The notes: generated by a model from the sequence alone, not told the origin. 39,512 bases of DNA from Planctomycetota bacterium (GCA_016782785.1 JADHXV010000003.1:1-39512); one strand, 5' to 3'. Positions 17,747-29,115 are shown, numbered from the stretch's first letter. Numbers and translations: made by a program.

Positions 17747-18732
17747 CAGGCAGCCACCTCGATCTTCGCCGGGTCGGCGGTGCCCAGGCCGGCCTCGGCG
17801 CCGCGGGCGACCATCTCGACGGCCTTCAGGTCGTGGTGCCCCTTGGGCCAGGGCAGGTGGGCCGGGTCGGCCGCCCAGCAGTCGATCGTTGTCGAGGAGG
17901 TGCCGCAGACGATCGTGTCGGCCCGGACGACTTGGTCTTTCCGGCCGCCGCCGGGTCCGCCGTCGATCATCACGCGCGTGGCGTCCAGGATGTTGAACGT
18001 GGGCGTGATAGTCACGTTCAGGTCGGCCAGGTTCTGATGAATCTCCTGGTGCATCTTGCCTCGGTCGCCGCCCTGCGTGCCCATCAGGTTCTTCATGCAC
18101 AGCGTCACGTAGCAGAGGTTATGCGTCTTGGCGACGGCCACGTTGACGAGGACGTCGCACGTCAGCACGTCGTCGTAGATGGGCCACTCCTTCAGCCGCT
18201 TGCACCGCGGGTCGGCGAACGTCACCGTGCGGAACCGGTGGCGCTGGCACAGGAAGACGTCGGCCCCGGCCTCGCGGGCGGCCTCTTCGATGCCGCTGAA
18301 CTGGTAGCACTTGGCGTCGGTGCCGACCGAGTTGTCGAAGACCTTGACGGTGGCCGCGCCGGCCTCCCGGCACAGGCGGACCACCGTGGCGACGACGGTG
18401 GGGTCGACGGTGGCGCCCATCTCGGGCACCTGGGCCCATCCGATGTTCGGCTTGACGACGACGATGTCGCCCTGGCGGACGAACGTGCGGACGCCGTCTT
18501 TGCCGCACAGGTTCTCGATGGCCGTCTGGACGTTGCGGGCCGGGTCGTCACCGCCCTGGGCGAGGCCGATGCGGTTCTTCCATGCCTCGGCCTGGGGATG
18601 GGCGCGGGCGCGGTAGGTGGCGTCGGCGTTTCCGCCTCCGCCGCAGCCGGGCAGGGCGGCCATGCCGGCTGCACCGAGCGCGGCCGCGCCGGCAGTCGTC
18701 AGAAAGGTCCGTCGCGGCAGGCGGTGGGCCAT
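17746..18732 (-). CDS. DUF362 domain protein with Tat signal
   Basis: MAHRLPRRTFLTTAGAAALGAAGMAALPGCGG; VVKPNIGWAQVPEMGATVDPTVVATVVRLCREAGA; KTHNLCYVTLCMKNLMG. Confidence 0.85.
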   Translation of the reverse strand: MAHRLPRRTFLTTAGAAALGAAGMAALPGCGGGGNADATYRARAHPQAEAWKNRIGLAQGGDDPARNVQTAIENLCGKDGVRTFVRQGDIVVVKPNIGWAQVPEMGATVDPTVVATVVRLCREAGAATVKVFDNSVGTDAKCYQFSGIEEAAREAGADVFLCQRHRFRTVTFADPRCKRLKEWPIYDDVLTCDVLVNVAVAKTHNLCYVTLCMKNLMGTQGGDRGKMHQEIHQNLADLNVTITPTFNILDATRVMIDGGPGGGRKDQVVRADTIVCGTSSTTIDCWAADPAHLPWPKGHHDLKAVEMVARGAEAGLGTADPAKIEVAA

Positions 18733-18790
18733 GGGTCGGCCTCCCGAAATGGCCATGCGGCGCCGCCCGGATGGGGAGGGGCGGGCAGCG

Positions 18791-19210
18791 CTACTTCGCG
18801 TTCTCGATGCCCTTGTCGAGTTGCTTAATGAACCCCTGGACGATCTCGACGAGGTTGGGGATGGCGAACGGTTTGCGCAAATACTCGTCCACGCCGTTCT
18901 GCTCGGCGAATTCCTGGTGCCGCATCCCCTCGTTGCCGGTGACCATGCAGATGAGCGGCCGCTTGCCCTTCATCGAGGCCTTGCCCTTGAGCCGCTGGAG
19001 CACCTGGAACCCGCCGCGCCGCGGCAGCATGAGGTCCAGGACCAGGATGTCGGGGTCCTGTTGTTCGGCAACATCGAGGGCCTGGAGGCCGTCGCGGGCG
19101 GTCAGGACCTGCTGGTTCAGGTTCTGGAGGCCGACCAGGATGGTGGCCACGATGTCCGGGTCGTCATCGACCACCATGATCTTGTACTTTCCGTTCGTCT
19201 GCTCGGTCAT
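18791..19210 (-). CDS. Single-domain response regulator receiver (CheY-like)
   Basis: KIMVVDDDPDIVATILVGL, DILVLDLMLPRRGG, YLRKPFAIPNLVEIV. Confidence 0.93.
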   Translation of the reverse strand: MTEQTNGKYKIMVVDDDPDIVATILVGLQNLNQQVLTARDGLQALDVAEQQDPDILVLDLMLPRRGGFQVLQRLKGKASMKGKRPLICMVTGNEGMRHQEFAEQNGVDEYLRKPFAIPNLVEIVQGFIKQLDKGIENAK

Positions 19211-19245
19211 AGGGCGGCTCTCCTGCATGGACGCAAGACCCTCCC

Positions 19246-19275
19246 ATTATACGAGAAAGCGGGGCGACGCGTCAA
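19246..19275 (-). promoter_or_regulatory. Strong sigma70-type promoter TTGACG-N18-TATAAT for the CheY-like gene
   Basis: Minus strand ttgacgcgtcgccccgctttctcgtataat. Confidence 0.75.
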
Positions 19276-19419
19276 CGAAACCCGGCGGGCCGCGGCCGAA
19301 AGGGAATAGAAAATCTCATAAGCGCGATGCAACGGCATCAGGCTGTTTCTGAAGGGGGGCATACCTGAAACACCGGCGGGTCGACGGGCAGCCGCCACGG
19401 CTGCCGGGACACCTCAGCC

Positions 19420-19509
19420 TCACCCCGGTCTGCAGCCGCAGGCCAACAGCGCGAGGGCCAGCAGCGCGATGCCGGCAACCATCAGGATTAAGCGGCGAAT
19501 GTGTCGCAC
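19420..19509 (-). CDS. Small lipoprotein, 29 aa: MRHIRRLILMVAGIALLALALLACGCRPG (GTG start)
   Basis: Basic N-terminus, hydrophobic core, lipobox LLAC; GGAG 7 nt upstream of GTG; promoter-like TTGCTC-N17-TAGAAT upstream. Confidence 0.6.
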   Translation of the reverse strand: MRHIRRLILMVAGIALLALALLACGCRPG

Positions 19510-19593
19510 GAGCCGTCTCCGGGTCACAGTACCGCTGTATTCTAGGCGCAGCCGTTCCTAAGAGCAAGCCGCTTCGGCGGGCGACACGTTCCG

Positions 19594-20619
19594 TCACCCC
19601 GCCGGCAGGAACCCAAGTCGCCACGCCGCCGCACCCACCGCCACGCCGCTCAGGCAGACGGCGTGCGTGAGGATGAACGTGGCGTTGGCCAGGTCCTTGT
19701 TCAGATGGAACAGGTTGGCTATCAGCACCGAGTACAGGGCCGACGGCATGACGGCCAGCAGCAGGCAGACCTCCAGCGGCATGCCCGTCAGGCCCATCGC
19801 GAGGGCCAGCACCAGTGTCAGGGCGGGGCTGACGAGGAACTTCAGCGCCGCCGTCCCCATCGCCTTCTTCCAGAAGACGGGCAGCCGGCGGGCGACCACC
19901 GTCATCCCTACGCCGCCGAACTGCGCGACGATGCCGATGACCATCAACGCGTCGAGCACGTGCCATCGCTGGATGGCCGCAGGCGGCGCCACCGCCCGCA
20001 GGTTCAGCGTCAGGCCCAGGGCTGCCGTGTACAGTGGCAGGCTCCGGAGGTCCGTCAGACTTCGCAGCAGAATCCGCCCGGCATAGTGGAGGCCGGATTC
20101 GCCCGCCGCCTCGCCCGCCGCACGTTGGCCGTAGTGGCGGGCCAGGGGGAAGCAGAACAGGAACGCGAAGAACGGCCACATGAGGCAGTACATCTGCTCG
20201 ACGGCCAAGCCCTGGACGCCCCAGAGGGCGAACGCCAAGCTCCCGCCCAGCGTGTACCCGACGTTCCCCATGCCGCTCTGGAGGCCGAAGACGGCGGCGT
20301 CGCCCGGTGGCATCCGCCGCGCGCGGGCCACCGCCAGGCCGACCAGGCACGTGGCCACCGCCACCATCCCGCCCAGGACGGGCACCTTCCAGATGCCCTC
20401 GCGAATCGTCAGGTGCCAGACGGCCAGGCCGGCGATGGGGGCGTCGCAGCCGATGATGGCGGCACTCATCACCGGCCGGGCCCAGCCCGGCTTCGCCAGG
20501 CCGGTCCGCCGGGCCACGTACCCGCCGGCCATCGCCGCCACGATGCACCCCATGTACGCGATGAACCGGATCTGGTCGGGCCCGACCTCGGTCACCTGGT
20601 TCGCCAGGAGGATGGGCAC
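19594..20619 (-). CDS. AEC-family (auxin efflux carrier-like) permease
   Basis: About 10 predicted TM segments; SAAIIGCDAPIAGLAVWHLTIREG; 12 bp from the pgi stop. Confidence 0.6.
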   Translation of the reverse strand: MPILLANQVTEVGPDQIRFIAYMGCIVAAMAGGYVARRTGLAKPGWARPVMSAAIIGCDAPIAGLAVWHLTIREGIWKVPVLGGMVAVATCLVGLAVARARRMPPGDAAVFGLQSGMGNVGYTLGGSLAFALWGVQGLAVEQMYCLMWPFFAFLFCFPLARHYGQRAAGEAAGESGLHYAGRILLRSLTDLRSLPLYTAALGLTLNLRAVAPPAAIQRWHVLDALMVIGIVAQFGGVGMTVVARRLPVFWKKAMGTAALKFLVSPALTLVLALAMGLTGMPLEVCLLLAVMPSALYSVLIANLFHLNKDLANATFILTHAVCLSGVAVGAAAWRLGFLPAG

Positions 20620-20631
20620 GCGGCGGCCTCG

Positions 20632-22062
20632 CTACACGTCGGCGTCGTCGATCAGCCGCCGGAGCCCCTCGTACGAGGCGGCTTCGGCCGGCAGGCCCTT
20701 CGCGGTGGGCGAGGAGATGTCGCCGTGGACGCCCATCAGCGCCCGCGCGGCCTCTTTGCCGGCCTCGACGCCCGGCTGGTCGTACGTGTTGATGCCGAGC
20801 ATCGCCCCGGCGATGGACGTCTCAACCATCAGCATATAGAGAAGGCCACCAACGTTCCACGCGTCGGCGCGGGGCAGGACGATCTGCGTCGTCGGACGCT
20901 TCGACACCGCCGCCAGCGCCCAGATGGTCGCCCGTTCCTCGGCCTTCAGCAGGTCCTTCATCGTGCGGCCCTCGAGGTAATCGGCGCCCCCCAGGCCGGC
21001 CGGGGCCTGGGGCAGCGGCAGGGTGCAGCCGAACCGGTCCACCGAGAGGATGGTGAAGACCTTGTCGTTGGGGCCGTCGCGGTACAGTTGGACCTGGCTG
21101 TGCTGGTCGGTGACGCCCAGGGCCTTGATCGGCGTCGGGCCGACCTGTTCGCCGCCGGCCGTGGTCTTGCCGAGGCTCTCGGCCCACAGTTGCCGGTACC
21201 AGTCGGCCACGTCGCGCAGCGCCGCCGCGTAGGGCATCATGACGCTCATCGTCTTGCCCTTGCGGTAGAGGCCGATCTGGACGGCCGCGCCGGCGGCCGC
21301 GGGGTTATCGTCGAGCCGGCCGGCAGTGCACCGCTTGTCCATGGCGCGGGTGCCGGCGAGCAGCGCCCGGACGTCGATGCCGATCATCGCCGCCGGAAAC
21401 GTGCCCACCGGCGTCATCACGCTGAACCGCCCGCCGACGCCGTCCGGCACGACGAAACTCTCCAGGCCCATCTCGTTGACCAGCGGCCGCAGCAGGCCGG
21501 CCCGCGCGTCGGTCGTCACGACCACGTGCCTCCGCAAGTTCCTCTTGCCCACGCACGATTCCAGCAGTTCCATCACCAGGAGGAACTGCGACACCGTCTC
21601 GGCCGTGCTGCCGCTCTTCGAGATCACATTGACAAGTGTCCGCTTCGGGTCGATGAGGTCCAGCATCGTGGCGAACTCGTCCGGGTCCACGTTGTCCATG
21701 ACCCACACGCGCGGCAAGCCCTGGCGTTTCTCGCGCGGCAGGCTGTTCCAGTACGGTGTTCGGAGGGCCGTCTTCAGGGCCGTCAGGCCCAGCGCGCTGC
21801 CGCCGATGCCCAGGATGACCACGTCGTCGAACAGGCCGGCCTTCGCGCGGGCGCTCGCGAGGACGGCCCCGAGTTGCGAGAGACCCTGCCGATGCGGCAC
21901 GTCGCGGTAAGGCGTCCGGTCGCGCTCGCGGTTCAGGCGCCCGACGATGCCCGCGATCTCCCGACTCAGGGCGGACCACTCCTTAGGCGTCAGGCCGTGC
22001 GTCTTGCCGACCACGTCCGCCGTGGCGCCGTGGATCTTGAACTGGATCGATTTTCTGGCCAT
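20632..22062 (-). CDS. pgi: Glucose-6-phosphate isomerase
   Basis: VVILGIGGSALGLTALKTAL, NVISKSGSTAETVSQFLLV, SVMMPYAAALRDVADWYRQLWAESLGK; AAGGAG before the ATG. Confidence 0.9.
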   Translation of the reverse strand: MARKSIQFKIHGATADVVGKTHGLTPKEWSALSREIAGIVGRLNRERDRTPYRDVPHRQGLSQLGAVLASARAKAGLFDDVVILGIGGSALGLTALKTALRTPYWNSLPREKRQGLPRVWVMDNVDPDEFATMLDLIDPKRTLVNVISKSGSTAETVSQFLLVMELLESCVGKRNLRRHVVVTTDARAGLLRPLVNEMGLESFVVPDGVGGRFSVMTPVGTFPAAMIGIDVRALLAGTRAMDKRCTAGRLDDNPAAAGAAVQIGLYRKGKTMSVMMPYAAALRDVADWYRQLWAESLGKTTAGGEQVGPTPIKALGVTDQHSQVQLYRDGPNDKVFTILSVDRFGCTLPLPQAPAGLGGADYLEGRTMKDLLKAEERATIWALAAVSKRPTTQIVLPRADAWNVGGLLYMLMVETSIAGAMLGINTYDQPGVEAGKEAARALMGVHGDISSPTAKGLPAEAASYEGLRRLIDDADV

Positions 22063-22120
22063 CGTTGGCTCCTTGCTGTCGGGTGCCACCGGCGGCTTGC
22101 CCGCCGCCACGCGCCGCTCC

Positions 22121-24322
<2,202 letters not shown>

Positions 24323-24490
24323 CGTTCGCCGTCTCGCTGAGAGTTCATCGGAAGGCCCCACTATAGCAGGCCGTTCGACGGGTGTCCAGTTGCCGGGGAG
24401 CGTGAGGGTTTCCGCGTTGCTGTTCTGCGTCATTCTGTGGTACACTGATACGATTGCAGGTGTGCTGGCCGCTCCCGGGAGGAGGCAGTC

Positions 24491-25495
24491 GTGCTGCCAA
24501 TGCGGATGCAGCCGATTTACAAGGAACGCGTGTGGGGCGGGCATCGCCTGGCCGACCTGCTCGGCAAAGATGTGCCGGCCGACCGGCCCATCGGCGAGTC
24601 GTGGGAACTGGCTGACCATCCGAAGGGCCGGAGCCTGATTGCCGACGGGCCGTTCGCGGGCAAGACCCTCCGCTGGCTCCTCGATCGCCACGCCGACGCG
24701 GTCGTCGGCCGCAATGAGAGGGCTCGCGGGGCCGCCGCGCGGTTTCCGCTGCTCGTCAAGTTTATTGATGCCGCGGACCGGCTCAGCGTCCAGGTCCATC
24801 CGGACGACGCCGCCGCGGCCGTGCGGCACGGCGGCGAGAGCGGTAAGGCCGAGTGCTGGGTCGTCCTGGCCGCCGAGCCCGACGCCTGGGTCGTCGACGG
24901 CCTCGCGCCGGCCGTCACGCGCAAGGCGCTCGGAGAGGCCATCCGCGCGGGTAACGTGCAGGACCTCCTGATCTTCCGGAAAGTGGCTCCGGGAGACGTG
25001 ATTTGGATTCCGGTCGGGCACGTGCACGCTGCCGGGCCCGGCGTCCTGCTGGCCGAAATCCAGCAGAACTCGGACCTGACGTACCGCCTGTACGACTGGG
25101 ACCGCGCGGGCCTGGACGGCAAACCGCGCGACCTGCACGTCGAGGCCGCGCTCGAGACCATCGTGTTCGACGGCGAGCCGACCCCGTCGGGCGGGCGAGG
25201 GCGGACCATCAGCGAGACCGGCCTGGAGATCGAGCACCTCGTCGACTGCCACGCCTTCAGCCTGAGCCGCGTGCGGCTCGACCGCCGGCCGTGGGCGGCC
25301 GGGACCGGCGGGACGTACGCCGCGGTGATCGTCCTGGAGGGCAGGGCGACGCTGGCCGCCGACGACGGGCAAGCGGCGCTCGAACCCGGCGCGACGCTGC
25401 TCGTGCCCGCCGACGCCGGCGAATACGCCTTCACGGACGCGGATAACCTGGTGTGCCTGGTAGCGGCCCCGCCCGGCAAGGCCCCCACTCGGTAA
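24491..25495 (+). CDS. manA: Type I mannose-6-phosphate isomerase
   Basis: MQPIYKERVWGGHRLADLLG, GESWELADHP, LVKFIDAADRLSVQVHPDD, IPVGHVHAAGPGVLLAEIQQNSDLTYRLYDW. Confidence 0.9.
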   Translation: MLPMRMQPIYKERVWGGHRLADLLGKDVPADRPIGESWELADHPKGRSLIADGPFAGKTLRWLLDRHADAVVGRNERARGAAARFPLLVKFIDAADRLSVQVHPDDAAAAVRHGGESGKAECWVVLAAEPDAWVVDGLAPAVTRKALGEAIRAGNVQDLLIFRKVAPGDVIWIPVGHVHAAGPGVLLAEIQQNSDLTYRLYDWDRAGLDGKPRDLHVEAALETIVFDGEPTPSGGRGRTISETGLEIEHLVDCHAFSLSRVRLDRRPWAAGTGGTYAAVIVLEGRATLAADDGQAALEPGATLLVPADAGEYAFTDADNLVCLVAAPPGKAPTR

Positions 25496-25502
25496 GGTTG
25501 TC

Positions 25503-26522
25503 ATGGCGTTGGAACGGCTACAGAAGATCCTGGCGCGGGCCGGCATCGGCTCGCGGCGCGCCTGCGAAGACCTCGTCGCCGACGGTCGGGTGACCGTCGA
25601 TGGCCGCACCGTGACCGAGCTGGGCACGAAGGCCGACCCGGAGCGGCAGGATGTCCGTCTCGACGGCCGGCCGGTCCGCCCCGAACCGTTCGAATACTGG
25701 ATCCTCAATAAGCCCAAGGGCGTCGTCTGCACCAACGTCGACCCTGCCGGCCGCACCCGCCCCGTCGACCTGATCCCGGAAAGCGGCCGCCGGCTGTTCC
25801 CCGTGGGCCGGCTCGACGCCGACTCCAAGGGCCTCTTGCTGATGACGAACGACGGCGACCTGGCCAACCGTCTCATGCACCCTCGGTACGAGGTGCCGAA
25901 GACGTACCTGGCGCAGGTCTCCGGCCCGGTGACCCGCGAGGACGTACGGCGCCTGATTCAGGGCGTGTACCTGGCCGAGGGGAAGACGCAGAGGGCGAAG
26001 GTCGCCGTGCTGAAGCGGAGCCGTTCGCGGTCGACGCTCGAGATCACGATTCGCGAAGGGCGGAACCGGCAGATTCGCCGCATGCTCGCACGGCTCAGGC
26101 ACCCCGTGCGCGAAGTCGTGCGAACGCGCCTCGGCAGGATCAGCCTGCGCGGGCTCGGTCCCGGCAAGGCTCGACGCCTGACCGCGGACGAGATAGAATA
26201 CCTGAAAAGGCTTCCGGACGCGCCGCCGGCGGAAGAGGAACGCGCAGAGGCGGGGCCCGGCCGGGGCCGGGGTCCTCGCCGGACCGGGGCCGGACCTCCC
26301 GACGGCGGTCGGCCGCCGGGCCGGGCGCGGGGCCGGCCGCCGGCACGCAAGACCGGAAGCAAGCGACCAGGAAAAGGCGATCGCAAGCATGACTCAGTTG
26401 GAACGGGCAAGACAGGGGGAGATCACGGACGCGGTGCGGGCCGTGGCCGAGGCCGAGGGCCTCGACGCCGAGACGGTCCGCCGCCGCGTGGCCGAAGGCC
26501 GCGTCGCGATTCCCCTGAATAA
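25503..26522 (+). CDS. RsuA/RluB/RluE-family pseudouridine synthase with Arg/Gly-rich C-terminal tail
   Basis: S4 domain RLQKILARAGIGSRRACEDLVADGRVTVDG; VGRLDADSKGLLLMTNDGDLANRLMHPRYEVPKTYL; overlaps thiC by 134 nt. Confidence 0.92.
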   Translation: MALERLQKILARAGIGSRRACEDLVADGRVTVDGRTVTELGTKADPERQDVRLDGRPVRPEPFEYWILNKPKGVVCTNVDPAGRTRPVDLIPESGRRLFPVGRLDADSKGLLLMTNDGDLANRLMHPRYEVPKTYLAQVSGPVTREDVRRLIQGVYLAEGKTQRAKVAVLKRSRSRSTLEITIREGRNRQIRRMLARLRHPVREVVRTRLGRISLRGLGPGKARRLTADEIEYLKRLPDAPPAEEERAEAGPGRGRGPRRTGAGPPDGGRPPGRARGRPPARKTGSKRPGKGDRKHDSVGTGKTGGDHGRGAGRGRGRGPRRRDGPPPRGRRPRRDSPE

Positions 26523-27669
26523 GAACCGGGCCGCCTCCCGGGTGACGGGCATCGGCCTGGGCCTGCGCGTGAAGGTGAACGCGAACCTGGGCACGAGCCC
26601 GGACTATGCGGATATCCAGATGGAACTTGAGAAGGTCCGTGTCGCCCAGGAGGCCGGGGCCGATGCCGTCATGGACCTGTCGACGGGCGGCGACGTGCCG
26701 GCAATCCGCCGCCGCCTGATGGACGCGTGCGACGTAACTCTTGGCACGGTGCCTATTTACGAGGCAGCCGCCGCCGCGGCGCGGGCCCACGGTGACGTGG
26801 CCTCCATGACCGCCGACGACATGCTGGCGGCCGTTCGCCGGCACGCCGAGGACGGCGTGGACTTCGTGACGGTGCACTGCGGGGTGGCTCGACGGATCGC
26901 CGAGTCCGACGCGCTGGCGCGCCGCGTGTGCGGCATCGTGAGCCGCGGCGGCACGTTCCTGGCGCACTGGATGCGCCGGCACAAGCAGGAAAACCCGCTG
27001 CTGGAACGGTTTGACGAGGTCATCGACATCGCGCGGGAGTACGACGTCACGCTGAGCCTGGGCGACGGCCTGCGGCCGGGCGCGATTGCCGACTCGATGG
27101 ACACGCCGCAGGTGGAGGAGTTGACGCTCCTGGCGGAACTGGCGCGGCGGGCGGTGGCCGCGGGCGTCCAGGTCATGCTGGAGGGGCCCGGCCATGTGCC
27201 GCTCAACCAGGTCGAGGCGCAGGTGCGGCTCCAGAAAGAGGTGAGCGGCGGGTTGCCGTTCTATGTGCTCGGGCCGATCGTGACCGACGTGGCGCCCGGG
27301 TACGACCACATCACGGCGGCGATCGGCGGTGCGCTGGCGGCCATGGCGGGTGCGGACTTCCTGTGTTACGTGACGCCGACCGAGCACCTGGGCCTGCCGC
27401 GGCCGGAGGACGTGCGCGAGGGCGTGATCGCGGCCCGCATCGCCGCCCATGCGGGCGACGTGGCGCGCGGCCGGGCCGACGCCCTGGCGTGGGACCGCCG
27501 GATCAGCGAAGCCCGCGGCCGGCGCGACTGGGAATGTCAACTGGCCGAGGCGATTGACCCGGTCCGCGCGCGGCAACTGCGCGAGGCCCGGCGCCCCGAG
27601 CACGGCGACGTGTGCTCGATGTGCGGCGATTATTGCGTGTTCAAGGTTCGCAGTTCCGAGGACGCGTGA
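26389..27669 (+). CDS. thiC: Phosphomethylpyrimidine synthase
   Basis: VNANLGTSPDYADIQMELEKVRVAQEAGADAVMDLSTGGD, SLGDGLRPGAIADSMD, CSMCGDYCVFK radical SAM motif. Confidence 0.96.
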   Translation: MTQLERARQGEITDAVRAVAEAEGLDAETVRRRVAEGRVAIPLNKNRAASRVTGIGLGLRVKVNANLGTSPDYADIQMELEKVRVAQEAGADAVMDLSTGGDVPAIRRRLMDACDVTLGTVPIYEAAAAAARAHGDVASMTADDMLAAVRRHAEDGVDFVTVHCGVARRIAESDALARRVCGIVSRGGTFLAHWMRRHKQENPLLERFDEVIDIAREYDVTLSLGDGLRPGAIADSMDTPQVEELTLLAELARRAVAAGVQVMLEGPGHVPLNQVEAQVRLQKEVSGGLPFYVLGPIVTDVAPGYDHITAAIGGALAAMAGADFLCYVTPTEHLGLPRPEDVREGVIAARIAAHAGDVARGRADALAWDRRISEARGRRDWECQLAEAIDPVRARQLREARRPEHGDVCSMCGDYCVFKVRSSEDA

Positions 27670-27671
27670 CC

Positions 27672-28277
27672 GTGCGGAGAGGTGCACAACTCGGGCCGCT
27701 GGCCGCCGGCGTCCTGCTGGCGGCGCTGGTGGCCGGCTGCGACAGCGACGACCCCGTCCCGTACGTTCTGCCGGACGGGACCGATGTCGCGCGGTTCCGG
27801 TTCCTGGCGTTCAAGACGGCCGAGGAAGTGGAGGGCGGCGAGGTCGCGCTGGACTCGCTTCGCGGCAGCGTGGTGCTGCTGAACCTGGTCGGCACGTGGT
27901 CGGCTGACTGCCGCGACACCGCGCCCATCATGGTGAGCCTGTATCACCGTTACTATGGCGAGGATTTCGAAATCATCGGCCTGGCGTACGAGCAGACAGA
28001 CGACGCGGATCAGGCCCGCCAGGCCGTGAGCGTGTACCGGGAGGAGTTCAGTATCCCGTACCGTCTGGCCATCGGCCCGGAAGTCCTGTGGCAGGAACTG
28101 GAGCGTTACGCCAAGGTGTCGCGGCGCCTGCCGACGCTTGTGCTGGTAGACCGGCGGGGCGTGGCTCGGCACGTGTTCGAGGGGTTGGCGCCCGGAAGCG
28201 AGCAGACGCTGGCCGAGGAGATCGAAACGCTCTTGGAGGAACCTTACGCGCCGGACGGGTCCGGCGAGGCCGACTGA
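27672..28277 (+). CDS. TlpA/ResA-like thioredoxin-fold lipoprotein with SxxC active site
   Basis: Lipobox LVAGC; GSVVLLNLVGTWSADCRDTAPIMVSLYHRYYGEDFEIIGLAYE; GTG start. Confidence 0.8.
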   Translation: MRRGAQLGPLAAGVLLAALVAGCDSDDPVPYVLPDGTDVARFRFLAFKTAEEVEGGEVALDSLRGSVVLLNLVGTWSADCRDTAPIMVSLYHRYYGEDFEIIGLAYEQTDDADQARQAVSVYREEFSIPYRLAIGPEVLWQELERYAKVSRRLPTLVLVDRRGVARHVFEGLAPGSEQTLAEEIETLLEEPYAPDGSGEAD

Positions 28278-28317
28278 CGGTGGCCACAGCCGATGCGTCA
28301 CGTGTTGCGTCCTATCG

Positions 28318-28345
28318 CGCGGTGGGTCTCCGGACCCACCGCGCA
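28318..28345. repeat. Family B hairpin GCGCGGTGGGTC-TCCG-GACCCACCGCGC
   Basis: 12-bp perfect stem. Confidence 0.9.
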
Positions 28346-28382
28346 GTACCGGGAGCCCGGCGCGCGGGAAACGGGGGTTCAG

Positions 28383-28410
28383 CGCGGCAGGTCGGGAGAC
28401 GCGCCGCGCG
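28383..28410. repeat. Family B hairpin (degenerate inner stem) GCGCGGC-aggtcgggagacgc-GCCGCGC
   Basis: Very similar to 10509-10536. Confidence 0.75.
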
Positions 28411-28447
28411 GGAAATCGCGCGGGAAATTGGCAGACCCGGCTGCACG

Positions 28448-29014
28448 TCACTCCGCCGGCGCGAGCAGGAAGAGGAACTCGGCGTTGCCGCCGCCGCCAC
28501 GGATGGGGGACCGCGTCTCGGCCAGCAGGCGCAGGCCGGCTTCCTTGACGTCGATCCGGACCCTCGAGAGGACGGGGTCGAGGTTCGCTTCCGGCACGAC
28601 GCCGTCGGTGCGTTCGGTTTCGGCGGCTTCGTATTGCGGCTTGACGAGCGAGATGATGCGTCCGCCGGGCCGGAGGAGCGCGGCCGCCGCCGGCAGCACG
28701 TGACGCTGACGCGTCCAGCCCACGTCGATCGTGACCAGGTCCGCCGGTTCGGGCAGGGTGACGTGCATGGCGTTGGTGCGTTCCATGACGACGACGCGGG
28801 GGTCGTTTCGCAGTTTCCACGCCAGCGTGCCGTAGGACGTGTCCACCGCGTAGACCTTGGCGGCGCCGTGCGCGAGCAGGCAGTCGACGAAGCCGCCCTG
28901 GTGGCTGCCGAGGTCGGCGCAGACGGCCGATGCCGCGTCCACCTCGAACGTCCGCAGCGCGTGTTCGAGTTTCAGGCCCGACCGGGTAACGTACTTGGCC
29001 TCGTCGTCGGACAT
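28448..29014 (-). CDS. TlyA/FtsJ-like SAM-dependent methyltransferase lacking the S4 domain
   Basis: YVTRSGLKLEHALRTF, CADLGSHQGGFVDCLLAHGAAKVYAVDTSYGTLAWKLRNDPRVVVMERTNAM. Confidence 0.8.
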   Translation of the reverse strand: MSDDEAKYVTRSGLKLEHALRTFEVDAASAVCADLGSHQGGFVDCLLAHGAAKVYAVDTSYGTLAWKLRNDPRVVVMERTNAMHVTLPEPADLVTIDVGWTRQRHVLPAAAALLRPGGRIISLVKPQYEAAETERTDGVVPEANLDPVLSRVRIDVKEAGLRLLAETRSPIRGGGGNAEFLFLLAPAE

Positions 29015-29086
29015 AGTGCCCCTGTGCCTCGTTGGACCGGAGCATTATAGAGTTTCCGCGGCGGTTGTACAGGATGTGCCGTGCGC

Positions 29087-29115
29087 TTGTGTGCGGGGCC
29101 GGCGACCGCTACAAT
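29087..29115 (+). promoter_or_regulatory. Putative promoter TTGTGT-N17-TACAAT
   Basis: Upstream of the 29160 CDS. Confidence 0.5.
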
